Shown piece after piece: positions 56,334-64,000 of a stretch of 64,000 nt of DNA (the stretch's first letter is position 1; each line of letters starts with the position of its first letter). The notes beneath the pieces are model-generated. The model did not search any database and was not told the DNA's origin. It worked only from the letters and a program-made list of their open reading frames with translations. The DNA lies in assembly GCF_014199325.1 (NCBI RefSeq), contig NZ_JACIJJ010000001.1, positions 434,001 to 498,000 of the forward strand, read 5' to 3'. Source of the DNA: Sphingomonas yantingensis (GTDB lineage Bacteria; Pseudomonadota; Alphaproteobacteria; Sphingomonadales; Sphingomonadaceae). Made by a program: the position numbers and the translations under genes.

Positions 56334-58342
56334 TGTTCAAGAAAATCCTCGTCGCCAATCGCGGCGAAATCGCTTGCCGGGTGTTCCGCACGGCCAAGCG
56401 CATGGGGTTGAAGACCGTCGCGGTCTATTCGGATGCCGATGCGCGCTCGCCGCACGTGCTCATGGCCGACGAAGCGGTCCGCCTCGGCCCGGCGCCGGCG
56501 GCGGAGAGCTATCTCAAGGCCGATCTGATCCTGCTCGCCGCGAAGGAAACGGGCTCGGACTGCATCCATCCCGGCTACGGCTTCCTGTCCGAGCGCGAGA
56601 GTTTCGCGCGCGCGTGCGCCGACGCCGGCATCGCCTTTGTCGGCCCGCCGCCCAATGCGATCGCGGCGATGGGGGACAAGATCGAGTCGAAGAAGCTCGC
56701 CAAGGCGGCGGGCGTCAACGTCGTGCCCGGCTTCCTCGGCGAGATCGCCGACACCGACGAGGCGGTGCGGATCGCGTCGGACATCGGCTATCCGGTGATG
56801 ATGAAGGCGTCGGCCGGCGGCGGCGGCAAGGGGATGCGCCTCGCCTACTCCGAGCAGGACGTGCGCGAGGGGTTCGAGGCGACCAAGCGCGAGGGGCTGG
56901 CGAGCTTCGGCGACGACCGCGTGTTCATCGAGAAGTTCATCGAGCAGCCGCGGCATATCGAGATCCAGGTGCTGGGCGACCAGCACGGCAACATCGTCTA
57001 TCTGGGCGAGCGCGAATGCTCGATCCAGCGCCGCCACCAGAAGGTGGTCGAGGAAGCGCCGTCGCCTTTCGTCACCCCCGCGATGCGGCGCAAGATGGGC
57101 GAGCAGGCGGTCGCGCTGGCTCGCGCGGTGGGATACTATAGCGCCGGTACGGTCGAGCTGATCGTGTCGGGCGCCGACACCACCGGCGACGGCTTTTACT
57201 TCCTGGAAATGAACACCCGGCTTCAGGTCGAGCATCCGGTGACGGAGGCGATCACCGGCCTCGACCTGGTCGAGCAGATGATCCGCGTCGCGGCGGGTGA
57301 GCCCCTCGCCTTCGGGCAGGACGAGGTGAAGCTCGACGGCTGGGCGATCGAGAACCGCGTCTATGCCGAGGACCCGTATCGCGGCTTCCTGCCGAGCACC
57401 GGTCGGCTGGTGCGCTACGCCCCGCCCGCGGCGGAGGGGACGCCTTATGGCGAGACGGCCACCGCCGGCTACACCCGCGTCGACGACGGCGTGGCCGAGG
57501 GGGGCGAGGTCAGCATGTTCTACGACCCCATGATCGCCAAGCTCGTCACCTGGGCACCGACCCGCGACGAGGCGGCGGACCTTCAGGTCGCGGCGCTCGA
57601 TCAGTTCGTGGTCGAGGGGGTGGGCAACAATGTCGATTTCCTGTCGGCGCTGATGCAGCATCCGCGCTTCCGCTCGGGCGCGCTGACGACCGGCTTCATC
57701 GCGGAGGAATATCCCGAGGGCTTCACCGGCGCGCCCGCCGATGCGGGGCTTCAGCGCAAGCTGGCGGCGCTGGCGGCCGTGATCGCGGAGGCGACGGCGG
57801 CGCGTGCGCGGACGATCGGCGGGCAGCTCGGCGACGCGCTGACCGCGCCGCAAGCGTGGACCGCGCGGATCGGCGAGGCGGATTTCGCGGTCGAGCTGGG
57901 CACGGGCGTGAGCGTCGACGGACAGACGCTGTCGGTCGAGCACGACTTCCGCCCCGGCGCGCGCCTCGTCCACGCGGTCATCGATGGCGAGGCGTTGTCG
58001 GTGCAGGTCGCGCCCACGCGCGGCGGCTGGCGACTGACCACGCGCGGGGCGGCGCACAATGTCCGCGTGCTCCCCGCGCACATCGCCCCGCTGGCGGCGC
58101 ACATGATCGAGAAGCTGCCGCCCGACACCTCGAAGTTCCTGCTCTGTCCGATGCCGGGTCTGCTCACCCGGCTGGAAGTGGGCGAGGGTGACCGGGTCGA
58201 GGCGGGGCAGCCGCTGGCGGTGGTCGAGGCCATGAAGATGGAGAACATCCTGCGCGCCGAACGCGCGGGCACTGTCGCCCGGGTCAATCACCAGCCCGGC
58301 GAGAGCCTGGCGGTCGACGCGGCGATCCTCGAGTTCGAATGA
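56333..58342 (+). CDS. pccA: Propionyl-CoA carboxylase alpha subunit (biotin-containing)
   Basis: A 669-residue subunit joining biotin carboxylase (1-450; [45 protein letters not shown]), a linking BT domain, and a C-terminal biotinyl domain with the lysine in VVEAMKMENIL. It works with PccB, made from the same operon, to carboxylate propionyl-CoA. The start is at the TAATG overlap. Confidence 0.95.
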   Translation: MFKKILVANRGEIACRVFRTAKRMGLKTVAVYSDADARSPHVLMADEAVRLGPAPAAESYLKADLILLAAKETGSDCIHPGYGFLSERESFARACADAGIAFVGPPPNAIAAMGDKIESKKLAKAAGVNVVPGFLGEIADTDEAVRIASDIGYPVMMKASAGGGGKGMRLAYSEQDVREGFEATKREGLASFGDDRVFIEKFIEQPRHIEIQVLGDQHGNIVYLGERECSIQRRHQKVVEEAPSPFVTPAMRRKMGEQAVALARAVGYYSAGTVELIVSGADTTGDGFYFLEMNTRLQVEHPVTEAITGLDLVEQMIRVAAGEPLAFGQDEVKLDGWAIENRVYAEDPYRGFLPSTGRLVRYAPPAAEGTPYGETATAGYTRVDDGVAEGGEVSMFYDPMIAKLVTWAPTRDEAADLQVAALDQFVVEGVGNNVDFLSALMQHPRFRSGALTTGFIAEEYPEGFTGAPADAGLQRKLAALAAVIAEATAARARTIGGQLGDALTAPQAWTARIGEADFAVELGTGVSVDGQTLSVEHDFRPGARLVHAVIDGEALSVQVAPTRGGWRLTTRGAAHNVRVLPAHIAPLAAHMIEKLPPDTSKFLLCPMPGLLTRLEVGEGDRVEAGQPLAVVEAMKMENILRAERAGTVARVNHQPGESLAVDAAILEFE

Positions 58343-58382
58343 GCGACGGCGCGGCGATCCGGGTCGCCGCGTCTGTCCCGCG

Positions 58383-58907
58383 CTACTTCTTCAGCTTCTC
58401 CTGAAGCGCGGCGGCAAGGCCGGAGAGCGGCGTCACCGCGCCCTCCTCGATCACGCCCGCCTCGCGCAGCGCTTCCTCGGCGCCCGGCGCGCGGGGGAAG
58501 GGGTCGAGCGCGAGCGCCAGCGTCTCCGCCGCCGCCTCGCCCAAGTCGATCGCGCTGCCGGTGTAGAACATCGTGTCGCAATCGGCCTCGTCCAGTTCGA
58601 CCTCCTCCGGCGCCTCGTCGCCGGGTTCGGGCAGGAAGCGCAGCGTGAAGGCTTCGTCGATTGTCGCCGGCACCGGCGCGGCGGTGGCGACGCATGCCTG
58701 CACCACCTTGCCCGTCAGTCGCCCGGTCGCGAGCACGCCCGCGGCATCGCGGCGCACCGCATAGTCGGCATGGAGGCTGTCGAGCGAGATGAGCTCGAAC
58801 CGCCGCGCGAGCGCCGCCCGCTCGGCCTCGTTCGCGTCGATCGACAGCTTGTTGTCGCCCGCGCCGATCTGGTCGAGGCGGAGGGGGCGGGAAAACTCCG
58901 GGGTCAT
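58383..58907 (-). CDS. DUF177 (YceD-like) protein
   Basis: A 174-residue protein of the YceD/DUF177 family, linked in E. coli to 23S rRNA accumulation. Landmarks are GRLTGKVVQACVATAAPVPA and the acidic stretch EEVELDEADCDT. The start at 58907 overlaps the stop of the chaperone gene by four bases. It converges with pccA. Confidence 0.82.
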   Translation of the reverse strand: MTPEFSRPLRLDQIGAGDNKLSIDANEAERAALARRFELISLDSLHADYAVRRDAAGVLATGRLTGKVVQACVATAAPVPATIDEAFTLRFLPEPGDEAPEEVELDEADCDTMFYTGSAIDLGEAAAETLALALDPFPRAPGAEEALREAGVIEEGAVTPLSGLAAALQEKLKK

Positions 58908-59416
58908 GGCAGCACCCCCTCGCGCAACCGGTCGGCGCCCATGCCGTTCAGGTCGCTGCGAAACCCGACCAGCCCCTCGCGCACATGCGCCAGCGCCGCG
59001 GGGGGCGGGGTTTCGCCCCGCCACACGTTGCGGACGATCGCGCCGTCGAGGTCGCCGCCCGCCAGCCCGTCGCGATACGCGCCGAGGCGGCCGCCGAGCA
59101 TCCCCATCATCTTGCCGATATGCTTGCCGACCATGATGTCGCCGACGCCCTGCTGGCGAAGCTGGACGTCCATATCCTCGATGAAGCATTCGGCGAGCGA
59201 GGCGGACAGCGCCGCCGACCGTTCGCCATCGCTCTCCAGCCGCAGCAGCACCATCGCCAGCACCGCGGCGACCATGTCGAACCGCCCGTCGATCGTGTCG
59301 GGCACGCCGCCCTCGACATACCAGTGCGGCTGGCGCGCCCGCTCGACGATGGCGGCGTAGAGCGGCTCGCCCTCCCGCGGGGCGGCCTTGCCGAACAGGC
59401 GTTGAAAAAGTCCCAT
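58904..59416 (-). CDS. Ubiquinol-cytochrome c chaperone family protein
   Basis: A 170-residue helical protein of the UbiC/CBP3 chaperone family, which helps assemble the cytochrome bc1 complex. It has RQPHWYVEGGVPDTIDGRFD near the start, the MVLLRLESDGERS helix and VGKHIGKMMGMLGGRLGAY. The start MGLFQRLFG at 59416 is chosen over an upstream in-frame ATG. It is co-transcribed with the DUF177 gene. Confidence 0.85.
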   Translation of the reverse strand: MGLFQRLFGKAAPREGEPLYAAIVERARQPHWYVEGGVPDTIDGRFDMVAAVLAMVLLRLESDGERSAALSASLAECFIEDMDVQLRQQGVGDIMVGKHIGKMMGMLGGRLGAYRDGLAGGDLDGAIVRNVWRGETPPPAALAHVREGLVGFRSDLNGMGADRLREGVLP

Positions 59417-59549
59417 CTCGTTCCTTGAAATCGCTCGCGCCGCGCACACACCTTGTTCGCGGCGGCTACCCCGCATATTGAGGCACCGCGCGGCCGATGC
59501 AATCATGTCGTCCGCGCCGTTGCCCGTGCTTTGAGTTCAGGAGATTTCG

Positions 59550-60029
59550 ATGGCGTCCACCGGTCCCCGTGCGATCGCGATGCTGCTGGCCCTTTCGGTC
59601 GCGGCGAGCGCGTGCGCGCCGCTGCGCAGCCATCAGGGCTATGTCATCGACGCCGACCTCGTGAACTCGGTCCAGCCGGGCGTCGACAATCGCGAATCGG
59701 TGCTGCGCACGCTCGGCAAGCCGACGCTGACCGCGCAGTTCAACGAGGGCGAGTGGTATTATGTCGCTCGCGACAGCCGCAACTATGCCTTCAACAATCC
59801 GAAGGCGCGGGCGCAGACGACGCTGCGCGTCCGCTTCGACCCGAACGGCACGGTGAGCAGCATCGACCGCATGGGGCTGGAGCAGGTCGCGCAGGTCAGC
59901 CCGACGTCGAAGAAGACGCCGACGCTGGGCCGCGAGAAGAGCTTCTTCCAGGAGCTGTTCGGCAATATCGGCACCGTCGGCGCCGCGGGCGCGCCGGGTG
60001 GCGGCGGCGGCAGCAACACCGGCCCCTGA
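59550..60029 (+). CDS. bamE: Outer-membrane assembly lipoprotein BamE
   Basis: A 159-residue SmpA/OmlA-type lipoprotein of the BAM complex. The lipobox ASAC is at about Cys22, the family core is GVDNRESVLRTLGKPT...GEWYYVARD, and a Gly-rich low-complexity tail follows. It is divergent from the bc1 chaperone gene. Confidence 0.9.
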   Translation: MASTGPRAIAMLLALSVAASACAPLRSHQGYVIDADLVNSVQPGVDNRESVLRTLGKPTLTAQFNEGEWYYVARDSRNYAFNNPKARAQTTLRVRFDPNGTVSSIDRMGLEQVAQVSPTSKKTPTLGREKSFFQELFGNIGTVGAAGAPGGGGGSNTGP

Positions 60030-60164
60030 CCCTAAACCTTTCGCTTCGCTGACAGTCGCGTTCCCGGCCGGTTCAGTGGCCGGGCTCCATATCCGTTCCC
60101 AGCACGGACCTTTTGCCGATTCGTCGGTTGTGGGGTCCGGGGGCAAAACATGGAGGAACTAGAC

Positions 60165-60686
60165 ATGCGAAAGCTCATCACCACCGCCCTGATGGCCGCC
60201 GTTGCGATCCCGTCGCTAGCGGTGCCGGGCGTCGCCAGCGCCCAGTCGTATCGCGAGGTGCAGGACAGCCGACGCGACCTGCGCGAGGAGCGCCGCGAAC
60301 TGCGTCAGGCGCAGCGTTACGGCGACCGCCGCGATATCCGCGAGGAGCGCCGCGACGTCCGCGACGCGCGCCGCGAACTGCGCGAGGATCGCCGCGACTA
60401 TCGCCGGGCCTGGGGCCGCAACGACTGGCGCGACTGGCGCGGCCGCAACCGCGCGCTCTATGCCCGCGGCAACTGGCGCGCGCCGTTCCGCTACAACCAG
60501 TGGCGTGCCGGCGCACGAATCGCGCCGACCTATTATGGCCAGCGCTACTGGATCAGCGATCCGTATCGCTATCGGCTGCCCGCGCCCCGCGCGAACCAGC
60601 GCTGGATTCGCCATTATGACGACGTGGTGCTGATCGATTACCGCCGCGGCGTGGTGGTCGACGTGATCCGCGGCTTCTACTTCTAA
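60165..60686 (+). CDS. RcnB-like periplasmic protein
   Basis: A 173-residue protein with a signal peptide ending GVASAQ, an Arg/Asp-rich repeat region (RRDLREERRELRQAQRYGDR and RDIREERRDVRDARR) predicted to be a charged helix, and a C-terminal RcnB domain (YWISDPYRYRLPAP; IDYRRGVVVDVIRGFY). RcnB regulates nickel/cobalt efflux in E. coli; in sphingomonads these proteins are numerous and unassigned. The start at 60165 is preferred over ATG 60150. Confidence 0.82.
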   Translation: MRKLITTALMAAVAIPSLAVPGVASAQSYREVQDSRRDLREERRELRQAQRYGDRRDIREERRDVRDARRELREDRRDYRRAWGRNDWRDWRGRNRALYARGNWRAPFRYNQWRAGARIAPTYYGQRYWISDPYRYRLPAPRANQRWIRHYDDVVLIDYRRGVVVDVIRGFYF

Positions 60687-60694
60687 ACGGATCG

Positions 60695-60775
60695 GGGGCG
60701 GGTGTTCGGCCCGCCCCTCAACCCGCCAACAGGTGGGGGACCCGGTCGGCGGCAACGCCGGCCGGGTTTCGTTTT
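60695..60775 (+). terminator. Tandem hairpin terminators after the RcnB-like gene
   Basis: Hairpin 1: GGGGCGGG (60695-60702) with CCCGCCCC (60710-60717). Hairpin 2: ACCCGGTCGGC (60740-60750) with GCCGGCCGGGT (60757-60767), followed by TTCGTTTTG. The second is a good rho-independent terminator. Confidence 0.75.
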
Positions 60776-60796
60776 GTGCAAGTTGGAAGCCCCGTA

Positions 60797-60890
60797 CGGC
60801 CGCGTCGGAGATACGCATCGACGCGGCCGGTGCGCGACAGGCACCAATCCCGAAAGGGGTTGGGATCGGCGGCGAAACGCGCCGGTCGCC
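60797..60890. other. Run of three hairpins in an intergenic region
   Basis: CGGCCGCGTCG pairs with CGACGCGGCCG (60797-60829). CCAATCCC-GAAA-GGGGTTGG (60844-60863) has a GNRA loop. A GGCG/CGCC hairpin with GAAA-type loop follows. No T-runs and no open frame are evident. It could be an uncharacterised structured RNA or a complex terminator. Confidence 0.4.
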
Positions 60891-60897
60891 CAATGGT

Positions 60898-61947
60898 TCA
60901 GAAGTCGCTGCCGATCGTCAGGGCAAGGCCTGATCCGGGGCGCGCGCGTCCGGCGATCCGCTGTCGCCAGTCGAGAGTCAGGCGAACGCGCCGCTCGCCG
61001 ACCGGCAAGGCGATCGCGGCAGAGGGGCCCATATCGAGCCGCTGCGCATCGCGCTGCGCCCCGCCCCATGCGCCGAGGCCCAGCGTCACCTCGCCGTCCC
61101 GGCCCGCATTGGCGACGGGCGCGGCAAGGCGAAGCGCGCCGTCGGCGAACGGCTCCGACCGTCCGCCGCGAAGGACGCCGCCGGCCTGCGCATACCCCTC
61201 CAGGCTGAAGCCCGCGGCGATCGGGCGCGGCGCAAGGCCGCCGACCGCCAGCAGCGCCGGACCACCCGGCGTGCCGTCCAGCCCGAGACGCTGTTCGGCG
61301 ATCAGCGCGACCGGCGCGCCGCGCGGCCGCCACTCGAGCCCCAGCGCCGCCTCTCGCCCCGGCCCGCGCGTCGGGGACGAGAGGCGCGCCGACAGCGCCA
61401 GCGTCCGCGCGCTGCCCAGCGCATAGCGAAGCCGGATGCCCCCTTGCGACCCGCCGAGTTGCCCGCCGGGGCCGAGGCTGGCCCCGCCGCCACCGTCCCT
61501 CAGCGCGAGCCAGCCGCTTCCCGACAGGCGCGGCGCGGCGGCAAAGGCGCGGGCAGGCGGGGCGAGACGGCCTGACGGCGCCGCTGGCAAGGGGACATAC
61601 GGCGCGGACAGGGTCGGCCGCGCGCGCCGCTGCGGCTCGCCAAAGCCGATCCGCGCGATCAGCGCCAGCGTCACCGATTGGCCGGGGATCGCCGCTGCGG
61701 GCGCGGCCGGCCGGGCCGCCACACGGGTGGTGTCAAAAGGGGCCGGGCGAAGATACGGCACGACGGCCGGCCACTCGCCCAGCATCCGCGGCGGCAGCGA
61801 GGCGATGGCGGTGCCCGCGGGCGCAGCCTCCGCGCTGACCAGGCCGAGCTGTGCCGCCTCGGGCAGCAGCATCGCCGCGCGCAGGGCCGTCCACCCGCCG
61901 AGCACGGCGACGAGGAAGCGGAGCGGGCGTCCCGCGGGCGCGCTCAT
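60898..61947 (-). CDS. Hypothetical barrel-like outer-membrane protein
   Basis: A 349-residue protein with a hydrophobic start (LRFLVAVLGGWTALRAAMLL). The second half has alternating strands (ALSARLSSPTRGPGREAALG; VRLTLDWRQRIAGRARPGSG) ending in ...IGSDF with terminal Phe, as in outer-membrane barrels. The ATG overlaps the stop of the NfrB-like glycosyltransferase gene, so it may build or export the same polysaccharide. The family is not recognised with certainty. Confidence 0.65.
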   Translation of the reverse strand: MSAPAGRPLRFLVAVLGGWTALRAAMLLPEAAQLGLVSAEAAPAGTAIASLPPRMLGEWPAVVPYLRPAPFDTTRVAARPAAPAAAIPGQSVTLALIARIGFGEPQRRARPTLSAPYVPLPAAPSGRLAPPARAFAAAPRLSGSGWLALRDGGGGASLGPGGQLGGSQGGIRLRYALGSARTLALSARLSSPTRGPGREAALGLEWRPRGAPVALIAEQRLGLDGTPGGPALLAVGGLAPRPIAAGFSLEGYAQAGGVLRGGRSEPFADGALRLAAPVANAGRDGEVTLGLGAWGGAQRDAQRLDMGPSAAIALPVGERRVRLTLDWRQRIAGRARPGSGLALTIGSDF

Positions 61948-62716
61948 GCCGGCTCGCGCGGCAGGTCGGGGAAATGGTGCGCGGTCTTGTCCCAATGGAG
62001 CGCCTGTCCCCGCAGTAGCCCGACATAGCGCCAGATCGCGCGCCGCGCCGCGAGTAGCGCGATGAAATTGGCGACGACCATGCGGGGGACCGACCAGAGC
62101 GCCTCGACCCGGCCATAGGCGGCACCGACGAACGCCGCGCGCATGACGATCCGCCAGCCGAGCAGCCAGGCGTTGAGGCCGAGCAGCGCGGCGAGCGCCG
62201 GATCGATGGAGACCGTGTTCGACCCGCGCCAGAGATCGACCACCGCGAGCCCCGCCCAGCCCACGAGCGAGACATAGGCGGCGGCGAGCACCATCACCGA
62301 CAGGATCGCCCGCCGGTCGCGCATCCGCATCCAGTGGTCGCCGATCGCCAGCGGGCGTCCCCAGCCGGTCCGGTCCCAGCCGGCCAGCGCTATTCCCGTC
62401 ATCCAGCGTGCCTTTTGGCGCACCGATGCCTCGAGCGTCGCGGGGAAATAGGCGCGGACGGCAACCGGCGCGGTGCCGTCGAGCACGCGGACGAACGCTG
62501 CGCGGCCGCCGGTGCGCGCGATGGCGAGGCCGAGTTCGTAATCCTCGGTCAGCGAGCCCGGATCGAACGGCAGACCGCCGCGCGTCGCGGCGATCCGGGC
62601 CAGGGTGCCGCGATCGATCGCGCAGCCGACGCCCGCCAGCGGCATTGCCGCGCCCAGCGTCTGGCGCACGAGCATCTGCTTGGCGTGGCTCTCACCCCAT
62701 TGGGCGTTAGCGTAGT
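61944..62716 (-). pseudogene. 3' part of an NfrB-like glycosyltransferase, cut by integration
   Basis: About 257 residues from RNYANAQWGESHAKQMLV to the end remain: the C-terminal catalytic portion (LTEDYELGLAIA; QKARWMTGIALAGW, the Q..RW motif) and three membrane segments of a GT2-type synthase related to the phage N4 receptor component NfrB. The 5' part, with the first DXD motif, is missing at about 62716, where the recombinase gene begins. The downstream barrel-like gene overlaps its stop. Confidence 0.75.
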
Positions 62717-64000
62717 TCCGCGCGGCGGGGTTCGGCGGTGGCCATGCGGACGATCTCATCCAGGCGCCGTACGACTTCTAGCTTAACGCCCCGTAGCTTA
62801 GGACCCGGGGTCAGCACGATTCGGTCGATGATCTCGCGCAAGCGCGGGATGGCATCCAGCTGGGCATCGGGGTCGGCGAGGTCGTCCTCGAGCTGCTCGA
62901 CCATCTGCCGATAGTAATCTTCGATCCGCGGGTGCAGGGCGAGGACCTTGGGCAGGGCGTCGACGTTGGCCAGCTCCTTCGCAAGCCGATCGCGATCGTC
63001 GCGGGCCTCTTCAAGGAGAGCGCGGATCTCGACGAACTCACTGCCGCCGGCAGCGACGGCGCCGACCAGGCGCTGCAGCTTTCGTGTCGCTTCACCCAGC
63101 TTGCGTTCGATCTTCGCGCGATCGGCGGCGATCTGGGCGGACTGGATGGCATGCTCGCGGTGGTAGGTGCGAACATAGGCGGCAACCGCATCCGGCGAGA
63201 GCATGTTTGCCTTAAGCTCGGCCAGCACGCGCCGCTGGTAGAGATGGGTCGCGATCAGCCGGTTGTTGGTGCAAGCCTTCGACATGCGGAAATGCGCGCA
63301 GCCCCAGTGGTCGCCGCTCACCTTGATCCAAGGCCCGCCACAGATGCCGCAGACGCCCATGCCCGACAGGATGTGCTTGGGGCGACGCTGGCGCTCCGGC
63401 CGCCCCCAGGAGCGGCCCTCGACCAGCGCCTGCACCTCTTCCCAAAGTGATTGATCGATGATGCGCAGGGCGGGCACATCCTGCACCGTTGGTTCCTCTG
63501 TCGTGTTGACCTTCATGCGGCGCTGACGCGTTCGCGGGTCGACGACCTGGCGAGTGCGGCCATAGATCAGGCGACCGATGTAAAGCTGGTTGCGAAGGAC
63601 GCCGAAACCGGATTTCTTCGACCCGAGGATTGCCGTCGTGTGCCAGAGCGCGCCGCGCGGCGCTGGGATGCCCTCGGCGTTTAGCCGGCCCGCGATCGAG
63701 CGAGGGCTCAGCCCGGCGGCGTATTCCTCGAAAATCCGTTGCACGACGGCCGACTGGTCGGGGTCGATCTCTCGCAGGCCGCGGATCAGCTCGCCGCGCT
63801 CGTCGATGCGGTTCGCGCGTCGATAGCCGTAGCTGATGCTGCCCGCGCTGCGCCCCTCTTGGATCGTGCCGCGCTGCCCGCGCTTGACCCGAGCGGCGAG
63901 GTCGTTGCGGAACTGCGCGTCGGTGAAGCCCTTGATCAGGCCGATCATCGGGGTGACGACGCCGTCGAACAGCGTGAAAACGCGGGCGCCGACGAATTCG
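62707..64000 (-). CDS. Large serine recombinase (partial at right edge)
   Basis: At least 431 residues, open at the window edge. The N-terminal catalytic serine lies outside; the visible part has VTPMIGLIKGFTDAQFRNDL, the recombinase domain (GYRRANRI...RIFEEYAAGLSPRSIAGRLN), a zinc ribbon (GVCGICGG), a coiled coil near 300-380 and a basic end. Large serine integrases insert phages and islands at specific sites. The last codons (RRAELR, TAA) overlap the interrupted glycosyltransferase sequence, so the attachment core is here. Confidence 0.92.
   Translation of the reverse strand, partial: EFVGARVFTLFDGVVTPMIGLIKGFTDAQFRNDLAARVKRGQRGTIQEGRSAGSISYGYRRANRIDERGELIRGLREIDPDQSAVVQRIFEEYAAGLSPRSIAGRLNAEGIPAPRGALWHTTAILGSKKSGFGVLRNQLYIGRLIYGRTRQVVDPRTRQRRMKVNTTEEPTVQDVPALRIIDQSLWEEVQALVEGRSWGRPERQRRPKHILSGMGVCGICGGPWIKVSGDHWGCAHFRMSKACTNNRLIATHLYQRRVLAELKANMLSPDAVAAYVRTYHREHAIQSAQIAADRAKIERKLGEATRKLQRLVGAVAAGGSEFVEIRALLEEARDDRDRLAKELANVDALPKVLALHPRIEDYYRQMVEQLEDDLADPDAQLDAIPRLREIIDRIVLTPGPKLRGVKLEVVRRLDEIVRMATAEPRRAELR

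Noticed and set aside
56330..58291. Minus-strand open frame opposite pccA
   Set aside because: It is antisense to a gene with full biotin-carboxylase and biotinyl motifs, and has His/Arg/Asp-rich composition typical of a shadow.
60301..60420. Short tandem GAGGAGCGCCGCGA-like repeats as a CRISPR array
   Set aside because: They are in-frame codons of the Arg/Glu-rich helix of the RcnB-like protein, without spacers of constant length.

Overview
The window looks like part of a chromosome of a sphingomonad (Alphaproteobacteria, Sphingomonadales). GC is high and the coding density is very high, with many ATGA/GTGA stop-start overlaps. Typical content includes the zapA-6S RNA-cyclo-ligase block, two large TonB-dependent receptors, flavin-dependent halogenases beside a TonB receptor and a mannanase, a ThiS-ThiG fusion, an EcfG-type stress promoter, and a propionyl-CoA/methylmalonyl-CoA operon with its PccR-type regulator. 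This assignment rests on gene content and recognised protein families; no search was run.

1-10.2 kb: end of an unknown gene, tRNA-Asp, DUF2842, 5-formyl-THF cyclo-ligase, 6S RNA, zapA and a coiled-coil companion (minus strand). A glycolytic run follows on the plus strand (tkt, gap, a MOSC-domain gene, pgk), then rnc-lepB and a two-gene LLM-oxidoreductase/ATP-grasp unit on the minus strand.

10.2-26.8 kb: a dicarboxylate-type symporter, then a tightly coupled operon of fatty-acid desaturase, a PhnD-like protein without a signal peptide, and serine acetyltransferase. Next comes a junkyard of IS3-family remnants, including an internally deleted element flanked by a 4-bp duplication. A carbohydrate locus follows: a GH26 mannanase with a large TonB receptor, divergent from three overlapping genes of the tryptophan-halogenase family, the middle one lacking the catalytic motifs. 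24.4-26.3 kb holds decayed gene pieces next to tRNA-Thr.

26.8-47.3 kb: mostly housekeeping genes. These are msrA, galE, a ZnuD-like TonB receptor, tRNA-Arg, a nucleoside deaminase, aroQ-accB-accC, thiSG, a CsbD stress gene behind an EcfG-like promoter, a low-GC orphan gene, an acetolactate-synthase-like enzyme, a TPR/aspartyl-hydroxylase protein, a 3-oxoacid CoA-transferase whose two subunit genes are separated by an acid phosphatase, a HepT/MNT pair, a cupin, an MFS transporter, an S10 carboxypeptidase and a class II aldolase.

47.4-58.3 kb: the propionate module. A PccR-type regulator diverges from pccB across an intergenic region with TTTGCAA half-sites. Downstream of pccB, in one direction, lie a lipoprotein gene, two small genes with their own promoter and an inverted repeat, methylmalonyl-CoA epimerase, an enoyl-CoA hydratase, methylmalonyl-CoA mutase, biotin synthase, a 37-residue membrane peptide and pccA. 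Biotin is made in the same operon as the biotin enzyme that uses it. A dispersed repeat forms the last residues of BioB.

58.3-64 kb: DUF177 and cytochrome bc1 chaperone genes, bamE, an RcnB-like protein, a hairpin-rich intergenic stretch, and an NfrB-like glycosyltransferase locus interrupted by a large serine recombinase that runs off the right edge, so an integrated island probably begins here. No CRISPR array, rRNA or replication origin was seen.
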